Positions 8,769-19,046 of a stretch of DNA of 64,000 nucleotides are shown here, one piece after another (the stretch's first letter is position 1; each line of letters starts with the position of its first letter). The position numbers and the translations under genes were made by a program. Below the pieces are notes generated by a model, which was not told the DNA's origin, ran no database searches, and was given only the letters and a program-made list of their open reading frames with translations. The stretch is from Chloracidobacterium validum (lineage in GTDB: Bacteria; Acidobacteriota; Blastocatellia; Chloracidobacteriales; Chloracidobacteriaceae): contig NZ_CP072648.1 in the NCBI RefSeq assembly GCF_018304825.1, forward strand, positions 1,657,501 through 1,721,500. Reading direction: 5' to 3'.

Positions 8769-8790
8769 AAGGCCGGCAGGGACGCCCCGC

Positions 8791-9060
8791 ATGAGCGACA
8801 CAGCCACTTCCAGCGAACACCACCTCGTCGTGGACAGCCTGACCGAAGGCCTGGCCCGACTCGTGCTTTACGGCAACGACCACATCTACTTCGACTGCCC
8901 GGTGGCGCTGCTCCCGGCCGGGCTGCGGGAAGGCGATCACTTGCGTCTGACCTTGACCCGTGATGACGTGGCGCGTTTGCAGGAGCAAGCCGAAGTCAAA
9001 AATTTGCTCCGCGAGCTGACGCAGGGCAGCGACCCCGACCAAAAAGACTTTTACCTCTGA
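8791..9060 (+). CDS. DUF3006 domain protein
   Basis: 89 aa, soluble; start ATG at 8791. Core: LVVDSLTEGLARLVLYGNDHIYFDCPVALLPAGLREGDHL, read as a small beta domain with the LPxGLxEGD element typical of DUF3006. A helical tail (LQEQAEVKNLLRELTQ) follows. DUF3006 proteins are small, of unknown function, and often lie beside metallo-beta-lactamase or other metabolic genes; here the neighbours are GatB/YqeY and, 10 bases later, purM. The spacing suggests one transcript from 7606 through purM. Confidence 0.72.
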   Translation: MSDTATSSEHHLVVDSLTEGLARLVLYGNDHIYFDCPVALLPAGLREGDHLRLTLTRDDVARLQEQAEVKNLLRELTQGSDPDQKDFYL

Positions 9061-9070
9061 CGAGAACCCC

Positions 9071-10096
<1,026 letters not shown>

Positions 10097-10145
10097 CCGA
10101 CGGACGTGACGGCGGCCCGGCGACCGTGGGAAAGGGAGACACCAG

Positions 10146-11078
10146 ATGCCACTTCATCCACAAGCTGAAGCCTTTCTCAACCAAGTTGCAGCCCTTGGCA
10201 ACCCGCCTCTGTGGACGCTGGCCCCGGAGCAAGCGCGTCAGGCTTTTTTGGCGCTGCGTGCGCTGGCTGGACCGCCAGAACCGGTTGCCAAGGTGGACCA
10301 CCGTCTGATTCGGGGTAGTCAGGCCAGTTTCGTCATTCGCACCTATACCCCGGAACATGACGGACCACTTCCCATGACCGTCTATTTCCACGGCGGAGGC
10401 TTTGTCATCGGCAACTTGGATAGCCACGACAACGTCTGCCGCGCGCTGGCCAATCGGACGCCAACGCTCGTCGTTTCGGTGGACTACCGACTGGCCCCGG
10501 AACATCCTTTCCCGGCCGCACCGATTGACGCTTACGATGCCGTGCAGTGGGTCGTGGCCCATGCCGAAGAACTGGGTGGTGACCCGGCGCGGGTGGCGGT
10601 CGCCGGAGACAGCGCGGGCGCGAACCTAGCGACAGTGGCGGCGCTGATGGCGCGCAACCGCAAAGGCCACCTGCCGATCTTTCAGTTGTTGGTGTACCCG
10701 GTCACGGATGCGACCCACAGTCAACCTTCCTACGAAGAAAACGGTGAAGGCTATTTTCTCACCAAGGAAGCGATGCAGTGGTTTCTGGGTCATTACGTTC
10801 CACCAGACCAGGACAAACGCCATCCTTACCTTTCACCGCTTTTCGAGAAAGACCTGTCTGGACTGCCACCGGCGCACATCATTGTGGCTGAATACGACCC
10901 ACTGCGCGACGAAGGCACGGCCTACGCTCAGCGATTGGAGCAGGCGGGCGTCGCGGTTTCGGTTTCCCACTACGCCGGCATGGTGCATGGTTTTTTCTCG
11001 CTGATAGCACACTTCGATGACGCCCGACGCGCCCTCGACGAATCAGCCGCAGCGTTGCGCCAGGCGTTCACGGGGTGA
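10146..11078 (+). CDS. Alpha/beta hydrolase of the hormone-sensitive-lipase family
   Basis: 310 aa. The oxyanion-hole motif YFHGGGFVIGNLDSHDN is followed by VSVDYRLAPEHPFPAA and the nucleophile elbow GDSAGANLA. The acid Asp lies in VAEYDPLRDEG and the His in YAGMVHGFFS, so the triad is complete. This is the HSL (bacterial family IV) carboxylesterase pattern. No signal peptide, so it is probably cytoplasmic. It lies 49 bases after purM and only 3 bases before cobT. Substrate unknown; short acyl esters are usual for the family. Confidence 0.9.
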   Translation: MPLHPQAEAFLNQVAALGNPPLWTLAPEQARQAFLALRALAGPPEPVAKVDHRLIRGSQASFVIRTYTPEHDGPLPMTVYFHGGGFVIGNLDSHDNVCRALANRTPTLVVSVDYRLAPEHPFPAAPIDAYDAVQWVVAHAEELGGDPARVAVAGDSAGANLATVAALMARNRKGHLPIFQLLVYPVTDATHSQPSYEENGEGYFLTKEAMQWFLGHYVPPDQDKRHPYLSPLFEKDLSGLPPAHIIVAEYDPLRDEGTAYAQRLEQAGVAVSVSHYAGMVHGFFSLIAHFDDARRALDESAAALRQAFTG

Positions 11079-11081
11079 AAG

Positions 11082-12131
11082 ATGCCACGGTTGCTGCAAC
11101 GCTTCCTGAATGCCATCCAACCACCTGACCAAGCGTTTGCCGAGCAAGCGCTGGCGCGTCAAGCGCAACTCGTCAAGCCGCCGGGAAGCCTTGGGCAGCT
11201 CGAAACGGTGGCCGCCCAGATGGCGGCCATTCAAGCGACCCCGACACCACAGACCAGCCCCCGCACTATCGTCATCTTTTGCGCCGACCATGGGGTTTGT
11301 GTTGAAGGTATCAGTGCCTTTCCGGCTAGCATTACCCACCAACACCTGCGCAACTTCATCACTGGCGGCGCGGCAATTGCCATCCTGGCTGAGTTGACCG
11401 GCAGTCAACTCCTCATCTGTGACGTTGGCGTTGACGCCGACTTGTCTGATCTGCCGGGCATTCGGCATGGCAAGGTTCAGCGTGGCACCCGCAATTTCCT
11501 TGTCGAACCAGCCATGACAACAGCGGAAGCAGAGCAGGCCATCCGGTTTGGATTTGAGACCATCGGTGAGTTGGCTGAGCAGGGACAGCGAGTCGTGGCC
11601 ATCGGCGAAATGGGCATTGGTAATACGACGGCCGCGGCGGCGGTTACGGCCGCGTTGACCCAACGTCCACCGGAAGAAGTGACGGGACGCGGCAGCGGTC
11701 TTTCCACGACGGGCGTGACGCACAAGGTCGCCGTCATTCGACGTGCGCTTGAACATCACCGACCCAACCCGAACGATCCCCTCGATATCTTGGTGAAGGT
11801 CGGTGGCTTCGATCTGGCCGCGATGTGTGGGGCATTTCTGGGTTGTGCGGCCAGCCGGGTGGCAGCCGTGGCAGATGGCTTTGTGTCCACGGCAGCCGCC
11901 GCCCTGGCGGCTGCACTGGCGCCAATGGCGCGCGAGTTCATGCTTTTCGGGCATCGTTCTGCCGAACCAGGGCATCAAGCGCTTCTCGACGTTTTGCAAG
12001 CGACGCCCCTCTTACAGCTTGACATGCGGCTCGGCGAGGCCAGCGGCGCGGCTTTGACGTTTCCAATTCTCGACGCAGCGTGTAGGCTGCATGCGAGCAT
12101 GGCAACATTTGCTGAGGCAAACTTGGGATAA
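11082..12131 (+). CDS. cobT: Nicotinate-nucleotide--dimethylbenzimidazole phosphoribosyltransferase
   Basis: 349 aa, normal length. It makes alpha-ribazole phosphate, the lower-ligand donor of cobalamin. Motifs: KPPGSLGQLETVAAQMAAIQ, VIFCADHGVCVEGISAFP, AIGEMGIGNTTAAAAVTAAL, GFDLAAMCGAFLGCAASRV and the catalytic region LLQLDMRLGEASGAALTFPI with its Glu. It is separate from the riboswitch operon 5 kb away and shows no B12 leader of its own; it is probably read with the hydrolase gene. Together with cbiB and the cobD-like gene it supports salvage-type completion of imported corrinoids. Confidence 0.96.
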   Translation: MPRLLQRFLNAIQPPDQAFAEQALARQAQLVKPPGSLGQLETVAAQMAAIQATPTPQTSPRTIVIFCADHGVCVEGISAFPASITHQHLRNFITGGAAIAILAELTGSQLLICDVGVDADLSDLPGIRHGKVQRGTRNFLVEPAMTTAEAEQAIRFGFETIGELAEQGQRVVAIGEMGIGNTTAAAAVTAALTQRPPEEVTGRGSGLSTTGVTHKVAVIRRALEHHRPNPNDPLDILVKVGGFDLAAMCGAFLGCAASRVAAVADGFVSTAAAALAAALAPMAREFMLFGHRSAEPGHQALLDVLQATPLLQLDMRLGEASGAALTFPILDAACRLHASMATFAEANLG

Positions 12132-12181
12132 TGTTCTGAAACGACTCTCCCCGCACCCAAAGACAAGGTAAGAACCCAAGC

Positions 12182-13993
12182 ATGACCAACCCGATTTCAC
12201 TCAGCACGACATCCCTCGTCGGTCAAGTCATTGACGATAAGGTGCAGTTGGAAGCCATCCTGGGTCAGGGCGGCATGGGGGCGGTGTATCGCGGACGCCA
12301 CCTGTTGCTGGAGCGAACGGTTGCTGTCAAAGTTCTGCGGCCGGAAATCCTGACGGTTGAGGGCGCACTTGAACGCTTCTTTCGGGAAGCGCGGATGGCA
12401 GCCGCAACCGAGCACCCCAATATCGTCACCGTGTACGACTTCGGCAAGCTGGTGGATGGGGGCGCTTACCTGATTTTGGAATTCGTCGAAGGCAAGAACC
12501 TACGTGCCACCCTCCAGGAGCAAGTGGTCATACCACCCTCCCTGGCGATTCCGATTTTGGGGGAAGTCTGTGCGGCGGTTGAGTTCGCGCACCGGCGGAA
12601 TGTCATCCACCGGGACCTCAAACCGGACAACATCATGCTCAAGCGGCGCGATGACGGCAGCACAACGGTCAAAGTCCTAGACTTTGGACTGGCCAAAACG
12701 GTTGAAGAAGCGGAAACGTCGTCGAGCATTACCCGCACCGGTGAACTCGTCGGCACACCGGCCTATATGTCGCCCGAACACTGTAGTGGCGAAGACCTTG
12801 ATGCTCGGTCAGACCTCTACAGCCTGGGCGTGATTGCGTATGAAATGCTCACTGGGCAGCCACCGTTTCGCGGCCGGGTAGCGGCGATTCTCACGGCGCA
12901 AATTCAACGGCCGCCGGCACCACTCCGTGACCTGAACCCCAATCTCCCGCCGGTGCTAGAGGAAGCCGTGCTGGCGGCGCTCGCCAAGAAACCCTACGAC
13001 CGCCCGACTTCTGTCGCCGAGTGGTGGAATCGCCTTGAAGCCGCTTACGTCGCAGCTTATGGCGAAAAGCCTAGCACAACGGTTCCCCTTTCCCTGCCCG
13101 AGCCAGCGCCATTTGTCGCCACAGCCGCGAACGGGACAACTTCTTCGGCAGTCAACCAGAAACATCCATCGCAGGGATCAACGCTTCAGGTCAGCAACAC
13201 ACTGTTACCCAGCCCAGCGGGAGAAACCGTTGGGCTGGTTGCGCCGCCAGGCACCGGCGAACAGAAGCTGGCGGCATCTTCCAAGTCAAGTCTGTCAACC
13301 CCGCAGCCGATACCTCGCGCCGGAACCGGCACCCTGGCAATTGGTGCAGCATCAGCTCAAGTGGAAGAACCAGTCACGGTTCAAACCGTTGTGGTGAGCG
13401 CGGCTCCGAACCCGCCCAAGCTAGGTAGCCTGCACCGGCTTGGTCTGGTTGTGGGCGGCGTACTGGCCCTTGTGACAGCCGGGGGGATCATGGCCACAAG
13501 CTGGATGCGGAGCGCTGCCCCGGTCACGCAACCGGTGCAATCCCCGGTCATTGCCCCCGCAGCGGGTGATGTCACGCCGCCGCCGGCGTCGCCTACAGCC
13601 ACGCCGGTGACGGCCGGACCCGTCACCGCCCCTCCGGCTTCTCCAGCCGACACGCCGTCACGGCGTCCATCAGCCTCTAATAAAGCCAGCGACAACGCGG
13701 ACTCAGCCCCAGCTCGCCCCTCCGACACAGCCCGTGGCGACCGTGATGGACAGCCGCGACGCGAAAGTCCATCCCCGGACTCCCCCACCGCCTCCACACC
13801 CCGCCAGCCGACGGAAGCGCCGCGAACGCCACCACCCGGCCCGCAACCCCGTTCCAGTCCGGGGGCTGGAACGGGGCGCAACCCAAGCGCCAGCAGACCG
13901 GAGCGGGGCAAACCGGACGAGCGCCGCTGGTGGCAAGTCTGGAAAATCGGACGCGACAAGGACAAAGATAAACCCCGCCGTCCCCGCGATTAG
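12182..13993 (+). CDS. Hanks-type membrane Ser/Thr protein kinase
   Basis: 603 aa. The kinase domain spans about 20-285: glycine loop GQGGMGAVYRGRH (about 28-40), ATP Lys in VAVKVLRP (about K50), catalytic loop VIHRDLKPDNIML, DFGLAK, and activation segment GTPAYMSPEHCSGE. All catalytic residues are present. A linker rich in Ser/Thr/Pro follows, then one transmembrane helix (about 420-440; LGLVVGGVLALVTAGGI). A Pro/Thr-rich outer segment ends in a basic tail (RDKDKDKPRRPRD). There is no PASTA or other sensor domain, so the exposed part looks like a stalk. The stop lies 7 bases before the RmlD-like start. Confidence 0.93.
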   Translation: MTNPISLSTTSLVGQVIDDKVQLEAILGQGGMGAVYRGRHLLLERTVAVKVLRPEILTVEGALERFFREARMAAATEHPNIVTVYDFGKLVDGGAYLILEFVEGKNLRATLQEQVVIPPSLAIPILGEVCAAVEFAHRRNVIHRDLKPDNIMLKRRDDGSTTVKVLDFGLAKTVEEAETSSSITRTGELVGTPAYMSPEHCSGEDLDARSDLYSLGVIAYEMLTGQPPFRGRVAAILTAQIQRPPAPLRDLNPNLPPVLEEAVLAALAKKPYDRPTSVAEWWNRLEAAYVAAYGEKPSTTVPLSLPEPAPFVATAANGTTSSAVNQKHPSQGSTLQVSNTLLPSPAGETVGLVAPPGTGEQKLAASSKSSLSTPQPIPRAGTGTLAIGAASAQVEEPVTVQTVVVSAAPNPPKLGSLHRLGLVVGGVLALVTAGGIMATSWMRSAAPVTQPVQSPVIAPAAGDVTPPPASPTATPVTAGPVTAPPASPADTPSRRPSASNKASDNADSAPARPSDTARGDRDGQPRRESPSPDSPTASTPRQPTEAPRTPPPGPQPRSSPGAGTGRNPSASRPERGKPDERRWWQVWKIGRDKDKDKPRRPRD

Positions 13994-14000
13994 TGCCGCC

Positions 14001-14855
14001 ATGGTCAAGCTCGTCGTTACCGGCGCGACTGGATTGCTGGGGCGTCATGTGACGGACGCCTGCGACCGGTTCTACGATATTGTCGCGCTTGCGCGCTCTG
14101 ACCTGGACATCAGCGACGCCAACGCCGTCTCAACCTGCCTGAACATCCATCGGCCGGCGGTCGTCATCAACTGCGCGGCCATGACCAATGTGGACGCCTG
14201 CGAAACCGACCGTGCGGCAGCTTTCCGCCACAACGCCGAGGGTCCGCGTCACATGGCCGAGGCCGCCGCAGCCATCGGAGCGTACTTCATCCACATCAGC
14301 ACGGATTATGTCTTCGACGGCACGAGTTCCCTTCCCTACCAAACGACCGACGCACCACATCCCATTTCCGTGTACGGTGAATCAAAGCTGGCCGGCGAAC
14401 GCGCGGTTCAGGCCGTGTCGCCCAACTTTGCCGTTGTGCGCGTCGCCGGGCTGTTCGGACGCGGCGGCAAAAACTTTGCCAGCGTGATCGGCGACCTGCT
14501 GACCCGCCCTGGCGTGGTCAAGGGCATCACGGACAACCGCATCCTTCCCAGCTACGCGGCAGATGTCGCCACCTATCTTCGTTCCCTGGCCAATGCCCGC
14601 GCTGGTGGTCTGTTCCATGCCGTGAGTTCAGGGACACCTTGTAGCTGGTATGACTTCGCCACCCTGGCCAGTGCGTACCTGGGGACAAGGGCGCAGGCAA
14701 CGGTGGTCGGTGTCACCGAAGCCGAACTAGGCCGGCCGGCCAAACGTCCGATGTCCTGTGTCCTAGCCCACTCGGCAGATGCGGCCCCTGGGCTGCCTGT
14801 CTTGCGCGATTGGCGTGATGCGCTCCAGGAGAGCTTAAGCGCATGGAAAACCTGA
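14001..14855 (+). CDS. dTDP-4-dehydrorhamnose reductase-like SDR protein
   Basis: 284 aa from ATG 14001 (MVKLVVTGATGLLGRHV). Extended short-chain dehydrogenase with GATGLLG cofactor motif, INCAAMTNVDACE, active-site HISTDYVFDG, and the YxxxK pair in YGESKLAGE. These match RmlD/StrL, which reduce dTDP-4-keto-rhamnose, but no other rhamnose genes lie nearby, so the sugar substrate is uncertain. The last 13 bases overlap the P1 peptidase gene, indicating coupled expression. Confidence 0.82.
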   Translation: MVKLVVTGATGLLGRHVTDACDRFYDIVALARSDLDISDANAVSTCLNIHRPAVVINCAAMTNVDACETDRAAAFRHNAEGPRHMAEAAAAIGAYFIHISTDYVFDGTSSLPYQTTDAPHPISVYGESKLAGERAVQAVSPNFAVVRVAGLFGRGGKNFASVIGDLLTRPGVVKGITDNRILPSYAADVATYLRSLANARAGGLFHAVSSGTPCSWYDFATLASAYLGTRAQATVVGVTEAELGRPAKRPMSCVLAHSADAAPGLPVLRDWRDALQESLSAWKT

Positions 14856-15796
14856 CCCTGACGGCCATTCCCGGCATCCGCGTCGGACACTTCACCGAAA
14901 CCCGGCGTCCGACGGGCTGCACGGTTGTGTTATTTGACGTGCCGGCCGTGGCGGGCGTGGATGTGCGCGGTGGCGCGCCGGGCACCCGCGAAACCGACGC
15001 GCTTGCGCCCCTCAACCTAGTTGACCAGACTCACGCCATCGTCCTGGCCGGCGGGAGCGCCTTTGGGCTGGACGCGGCAACGGGTGTCGTTCGCTATCTG
15101 CGCGAACGGGATATTGGTTTTGATGTCGGCGTCGCCCGGATTCCAATTGTTCCGGCAGCCATTTTGTTTGACCTCCACACTGGCGACCCAACGATTTACC
15201 CAGACGCCGACGCCGGCTACCGAGCTTGCCTTGCCGCCACGGATGCGCCAGTGACGGAAGGCGCGGTCGGGGCTGGGGCTGGAGCAACGGTCGGCAAACT
15301 GCTGGGCATTGAACGCGCATCCCGCGGCGGCAGCGGAAGTTTCGCATTCAAGCTGCCAAGCGGCGTCCAGGTTGCGGCGTTGGTTATTGTCAACGCCGTT
15401 GGGGATATACGTCACCCGCAGACTCAGGCGATTCTTGCCGGGGCGCGCCAGGCTGACGGCAGTTTTGCCGACTTGGCAGCCCGCATTCGCGCCGGCGATA
15501 TTGCGCGTTTCGCGCCCCTTCCACCGGCCAGCCACACCACGATTGGGCTGGTGGCCGTCAACGTGCCACTGACCAAGCCGGAACTGACCAAGGTGGCCCA
15601 CATGGCCCACGACGGACTGGCGCGGACCATCTCACCGGTTCACACCTTGTTTGACGGCGACACCCTGTTTGCCGTTTCCGTGCCGGACCCGGCCCTGGCT
15701 GGCGCGACCGACACGAGCTGTCTCGGCGCACTGGCGGCGGATGCCGTGGCGGAAGCCGTGGCGCGGGGCGTGATGTCGGCAACATTTCCGGCATAG
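14843..15796 (+). CDS. P1 family (DmpA/NylC-type) self-processing aminopeptidase or amidase
   Basis: 317 aa. N-terminal IPGIRVGHFTETRRPTGCTVV, then RGGAPGTRETDAL and VLAGGSAFGLDAATGVVRYL are typical of the family. TEGAVGAGAGATVGK lies mid-protein. The self-cleavage and nucleophile site is in the segment SHTTIGLVAVN, where the Thr after cleavage becomes the N-terminal nucleophile in relatives. No signal peptide. It overlaps the preceding reductase gene by 13 bases. Substrate in this organism is unknown; the family covers beta-aminopeptidases, L-aminopeptidases and oligo-amide hydrolases. Confidence 0.87.
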   Translation: MENLTLTAIPGIRVGHFTETRRPTGCTVVLFDVPAVAGVDVRGGAPGTRETDALAPLNLVDQTHAIVLAGGSAFGLDAATGVVRYLRERDIGFDVGVARIPIVPAAILFDLHTGDPTIYPDADAGYRACLAATDAPVTEGAVGAGAGATVGKLLGIERASRGGSGSFAFKLPSGVQVAALVIVNAVGDIRHPQTQAILAGARQADGSFADLAARIRAGDIARFAPLPPASHTTIGLVAVNVPLTKPELTKVAHMAHDGLARTISPVHTLFDGDTLFAVSVPDPALAGATDTSCLGALAADAVAEAVARGVMSATFPA

Positions 15797-15872
15797 CGCA
15801 TTGCGTTAGTTTCGGCCTGGTCGGCACAATCCCTTTCCCCCCGTATGTGTGGCGACTCAAGGAGAAGCACTC

Positions 15873-16640
15873 ATGCCAACGTATGAAGGTCTAGTCGTTG
15901 TTCTTGGGGCAAACGGCGGCACTGGGCGCGAAGTCGTCGCCCGCTTGGCGCACCATGGCGTAGCGACGCGCGCGGTAGCCCGCTCAGAGCGTAAATTGGC
16001 GGATATTGTCAAGCCGGGCACTGAGACGGCAGTTGCCGATGTCCGGGACGTAGAGAGTCTTGAAAATGCGCTGCGTGGCGCGCGGGCCGTGATCAACTGC
16101 ATTGGCACGCGGGTTGGCTTTGCCAATACCGGCAAGGGTGTCGCCGATTTCTTTGGCTTTGGCGAGGATGGCGCGGATGCGGTGGATAACCGCGGCACGG
16201 TCAATGTGCTGAACGCCATGAAGCGCGTCGGCGCGGAGCACTTGGTCATTGTCACCTCGATGCTCATCAATCAGCCGCTCAATCCGTTCAGCTTGATGAT
16301 GAAACCCTTTGGCGACATTCTGACCATGAAGGACAAGGCTGAAAAAGCCGTCCGCGCATCAGGCTTGCGCTACACCATTGTTCGGCCGGGGGGGCTGACG
16401 AACCAACCGCCATTTCAGAAAGGCATCAAAGTAGCCCCGGCTGATGCGCTCTCCAGCGGTTCGATTTCGCGCGCCGATGTGGCCGAAGTCTGTGCGCAAG
16501 CGCTCTGGACGCCGGCGGCTTACGGCAAGACGCTTGAGATCGTCGCGGACGACACCGCCCCGGTCAGTGACTGGGGAGCGTTTTTTGCTTCGGTTCCACC
16601 GGATGCCATACCCGCGCAGGCGACAGCGGCCGGTGTCTGA
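15873..16640 (+). CDS. NAD(P)-binding atypical SDR (NmrA/SDR_a5-like)
   Basis: 255 aa; ATG at 15873 with AAGGAGAAG 8 bases upstream fixes the start. The Rossmann motif is GANGGTGREVVARL. Later segments are INCIGTRVGF, NRGTVNVLNAMKRVGAEHLVIVTSM, and RYTIVRPGGLTNQPPF. The Tyr-x3-Lys pair of classical SDRs is not evident, as expected for atypical SDRs such as HCF173/NmrA-like proteins. In phototrophs relatives act in photosystem assembly, but no link is visible here. Likely a cytoplasmic NAD(P)-binding protein of unknown partner. Confidence 0.8.
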   Translation: MPTYEGLVVVLGANGGTGREVVARLAHHGVATRAVARSERKLADIVKPGTETAVADVRDVESLENALRGARAVINCIGTRVGFANTGKGVADFFGFGEDGADAVDNRGTVNVLNAMKRVGAEHLVIVTSMLINQPLNPFSLMMKPFGDILTMKDKAEKAVRASGLRYTIVRPGGLTNQPPFQKGIKVAPADALSSGSISRADVAEVCAQALWTPAAYGKTLEIVADDTAPVSDWGAFFASVPPDAIPAQATAAGV

Positions 16641-16698
16641 ACCAAGCCTGTAGCAGTGGGCCGCAGCGGATGGACTGTGGATGCGGCGGTGGCGTCAC

Positions 16699-17529
16699 TC
16701 AAGCGGTAAGCACCGTGATGGCTAGCTTGCCGTAATCCGCCGCCGACAGGATTCGCAAGCCAGCCGTTTCCAGGGTGTCGTTCAGCAGTTGGCGGGTGAA
16801 AAATGTCAGTCCGCCCATCGCGGACAATGCCGCCCGGATCACCAATGGTGGGTCGAGCTGATTCATGATGAAATAGCGCCCTACCTCCGGGCGCAACACG
16901 CGCCGCCCTTCCCTCAGCACGGACCGTGCGTCACGGTACTCATTGAGCGAACCACCGCACGCGATGCCCAATACGGTGGCATCGTTGAGCGGTGTCGCGG
17001 ACATGTCAGCCCGCAACCAAAACATCGCCTCGGCAACTCCCTCCCGGACGGCATAGGCGCGCGCTTCTTCGAGCATCCGCCTGGAAAGGTCAATCCCGAC
17101 CACCAGCGAGGCGTCACGCCCGCGCTCGAGGAGCTGCCGGGCGATGGGACGGCCGTAGTAACTTGTCGAGCAAGCCGCATCCAGCCACAAACCATCTTCG
17201 GTGAAGGTTGGCTCGAGCGCATCGAGCAGCAGACCGATTTCACGCTCCGGCGGAAAGTTCTCGCCTGACAGCAGCGACAAGGCGCGCGTTCGCCAGAGCC
17301 GCTCATAGACGGTCGCCGTGAGCTGCCACTGTCCGGTCAACTGGGCAAAGGTCAGGGCTGGATTCCCGTTCGGCAGGAAGTCAGCAACACCATCCCGCAC
17401 TGGGAAATGGGCGCTGCACTGGCCACAGGCAAACGCTCCTTCGCGCCGGTCACCCTGAAGCGTCAGGCTGACCGAGGCGCAGACCGGGCACCGCAGCCGC
17501 GGTAACAATGTCGCCAGTCGCGTATCCAC
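16699..17529 (-). CDS. SAM-dependent methyltransferase with N-terminal Trm112-like zinc domain
   Basis: 276 aa from a GTG at 17529, placed 4 bases after the GH13 stop with AGGAG upstream. Residues 8-50 hold two cysteine pairs, CPVC and CGQC, in the Trm112-like pattern (HFPVRDGVADFLP follows). A class I methyltransferase fold comes next: LWLDAACSTSYYGRPIA replaces the common glycine-rich motif I, then VVGIDLSRRMLEEARAYA and ACGGSLNEYRD. Such proteins resemble UbiE/BioC-type enzymes; the substrate is unknown. It is the last gene of a minus-strand run starting with acyl-CoA dehydrogenase. Confidence 0.82.
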   Translation of the reverse strand: MDTRLATLLPRLRCPVCASVSLTLQGDRREGAFACGQCSAHFPVRDGVADFLPNGNPALTFAQLTGQWQLTATVYERLWRTRALSLLSGENFPPEREIGLLLDALEPTFTEDGLWLDAACSTSYYGRPIARQLLERGRDASLVVGIDLSRRMLEEARAYAVREGVAEAMFWLRADMSATPLNDATVLGIACGGSLNEYRDARSVLREGRRVLRPEVGRYFIMNQLDPPLVIRAALSAMGGLTFFTRQLLNDTLETAGLRILSAADYGKLAITVLTA

Positions 17530-17533
17530 CGGG

Positions 17534-18967
17534 TTACTCCTGGCGCTCGAACGCAATACGAACGAATGGCGCTTCGGCAAAACCGGCCGCCAGGCCGGCA
17601 GCGTCGAGTTGCCAGCAGTCATCGCGCGCCATAACCCGCAGCGGACGCGGTTCGGGATTGAGCGCGTCACCCTGGAGCCGTGCCGACTCCGGTCGGATGC
17701 GGTAGGCCGGTGGCGGCAAGGTCACGCAGGGCATGACGGGCAAAGCGACCGCGGCATCGCCAATCGGCACGAGCAGGAGTTCTGCGCTCGTTTCGTCAGC
17801 GCGCCAAAAGCTCACCACCTGCGGCAGATTGGATTCAGCGTGGCAGTAGTCGCCCTGCCGGAAGATGGGCTGCCGGGCAATCCCCAGCAAGCCGGCAAAG
17901 TAGCTGCGTAAGGCACGGTCGGGTTCGTGATGATGCAGCGGCCAAACACGTTGAACCGGAATCTTTTCCGTCATCCCATCCATTTGCCCCTGATGAATGA
18001 GGGCGGCGCCCGGCAGCAAGCACACCAGGGCAGCCGCTCGGCGGTGAGCCAGCGGCGACAAACGCGCGGCTGCCCGTTCCTCGTCATGATTTTCAACGAA
18101 GCGAATGGTGTTTTTGAGGAAAACTTCGGATACCGAACGCAATCGCTCGGCAACGGCCTGGGGTGCGTCATGCGCAACCAAGCAATCCAGGAATCGCTTG
18201 TCGTAAGCGTAGTCGAAACCTAGTGAGATAAGATGCAGTTCGGTGTCCCAGTAGGCTTCGGCAATGACTTTGAAATCAGGATTGACGCGCTTGGCTGCTG
18301 CAATCGCTTCATCCCAGAATTCCGCCGGCATTGCCCGGTCAAAGACCTCCTTGGGAAGACGTGGATACCACTGGCGGTAGATTTGGTCGCGCAGGACCAG
18401 CATGGCCATGTCGCATCGAACACCATCGCAGAGCGTGGCCAGCCGCGCTAGCGTGTCCCGCATGTGGGCGCGTGTCGCGGCAACGGTGTAGTCAAGCTGA
18501 ACCGTATCATTCCAGCCGGCAAAGTATGGGTCTTTGCCATGCGCCAGACGCCGCCCCGATGGATGCCAGTAGTAGTCATCACCATACTCATCACGCCACT
18601 CCGGGTTACTGTGCATGAAATACTCCGGGTGCGTCAGGATGAGCGGCGTGTCTCGGGCAAAGTGGTTTGGAATGAAGTCGAGCACCAACGCCAGCCCATG
18701 CCGATGGGCCCGCTTGCGCAGCGCGGCGAAGTCCTCTTCGCTGCCGAGTTCTGGGTTGAAATGGTAATCACTGATGGCATAGGGCGACCCAACGAAGTCG
18801 GGCGCGTAACGCTTTGACATCGCCACGCCTTCCGGCCCAATCGCCCAAACGCCCATCAGCCATAGGGTGTCAAAGCCGAGTGACGCATACCACTGAAGTT
18901 GGGCATCCTGTATCTGAGCAAAGCGTTGCCCATTCAAGCGAGCGTTAATTTCGTAGAGCAGCATCAA
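17534..18967 (-). CDS. Alpha-amylase family (GH13) glycoside hydrolase
   Basis: 477 aa, no signal peptide. The four GH13 regions are present in order: LVLDFIPNHFARD, DGVRCDMAMLVL with the nucleophile Asp, VIAEAYWDTELH with the acid/base Glu, and IRFVENHDEERAA with the transition-state Asp and His. The usual C-terminal beta domain is present but short. Start is the ATG at 18967 or the next codon. Cytoplasmic location suggests action on internal glucans, malto-oligosaccharides or related glucosides. The methyltransferase gene follows 4 bases later. Confidence 0.9.
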   Translation of the reverse strand: MMLLYEINARLNGQRFAQIQDAQLQWYASLGFDTLWLMGVWAIGPEGVAMSKRYAPDFVGSPYAISDYHFNPELGSEEDFAALRKRAHRHGLALVLDFIPNHFARDTPLILTHPEYFMHSNPEWRDEYGDDYYWHPSGRRLAHGKDPYFAGWNDTVQLDYTVAATRAHMRDTLARLATLCDGVRCDMAMLVLRDQIYRQWYPRLPKEVFDRAMPAEFWDEAIAAAKRVNPDFKVIAEAYWDTELHLISLGFDYAYDKRFLDCLVAHDAPQAVAERLRSVSEVFLKNTIRFVENHDEERAAARLSPLAHRRAAALVCLLPGAALIHQGQMDGMTEKIPVQRVWPLHHHEPDRALRSYFAGLLGIARQPIFRQGDYCHAESNLPQVVSFWRADETSAELLLVPIGDAAVALPVMPCVTLPPPAYRIRPESARLQGDALNPEPRPLRVMARDDCWQLDAAGLAAGFAEAPFVRIAFERQE

Positions 18968-19046
18968 GCATCACCGGCCAGCAACAAATCAGGTTGGGAC
19001 TTACTTGGGGGATGTCGCCTACGATAAAAAAATCTCCCTTGTCTGG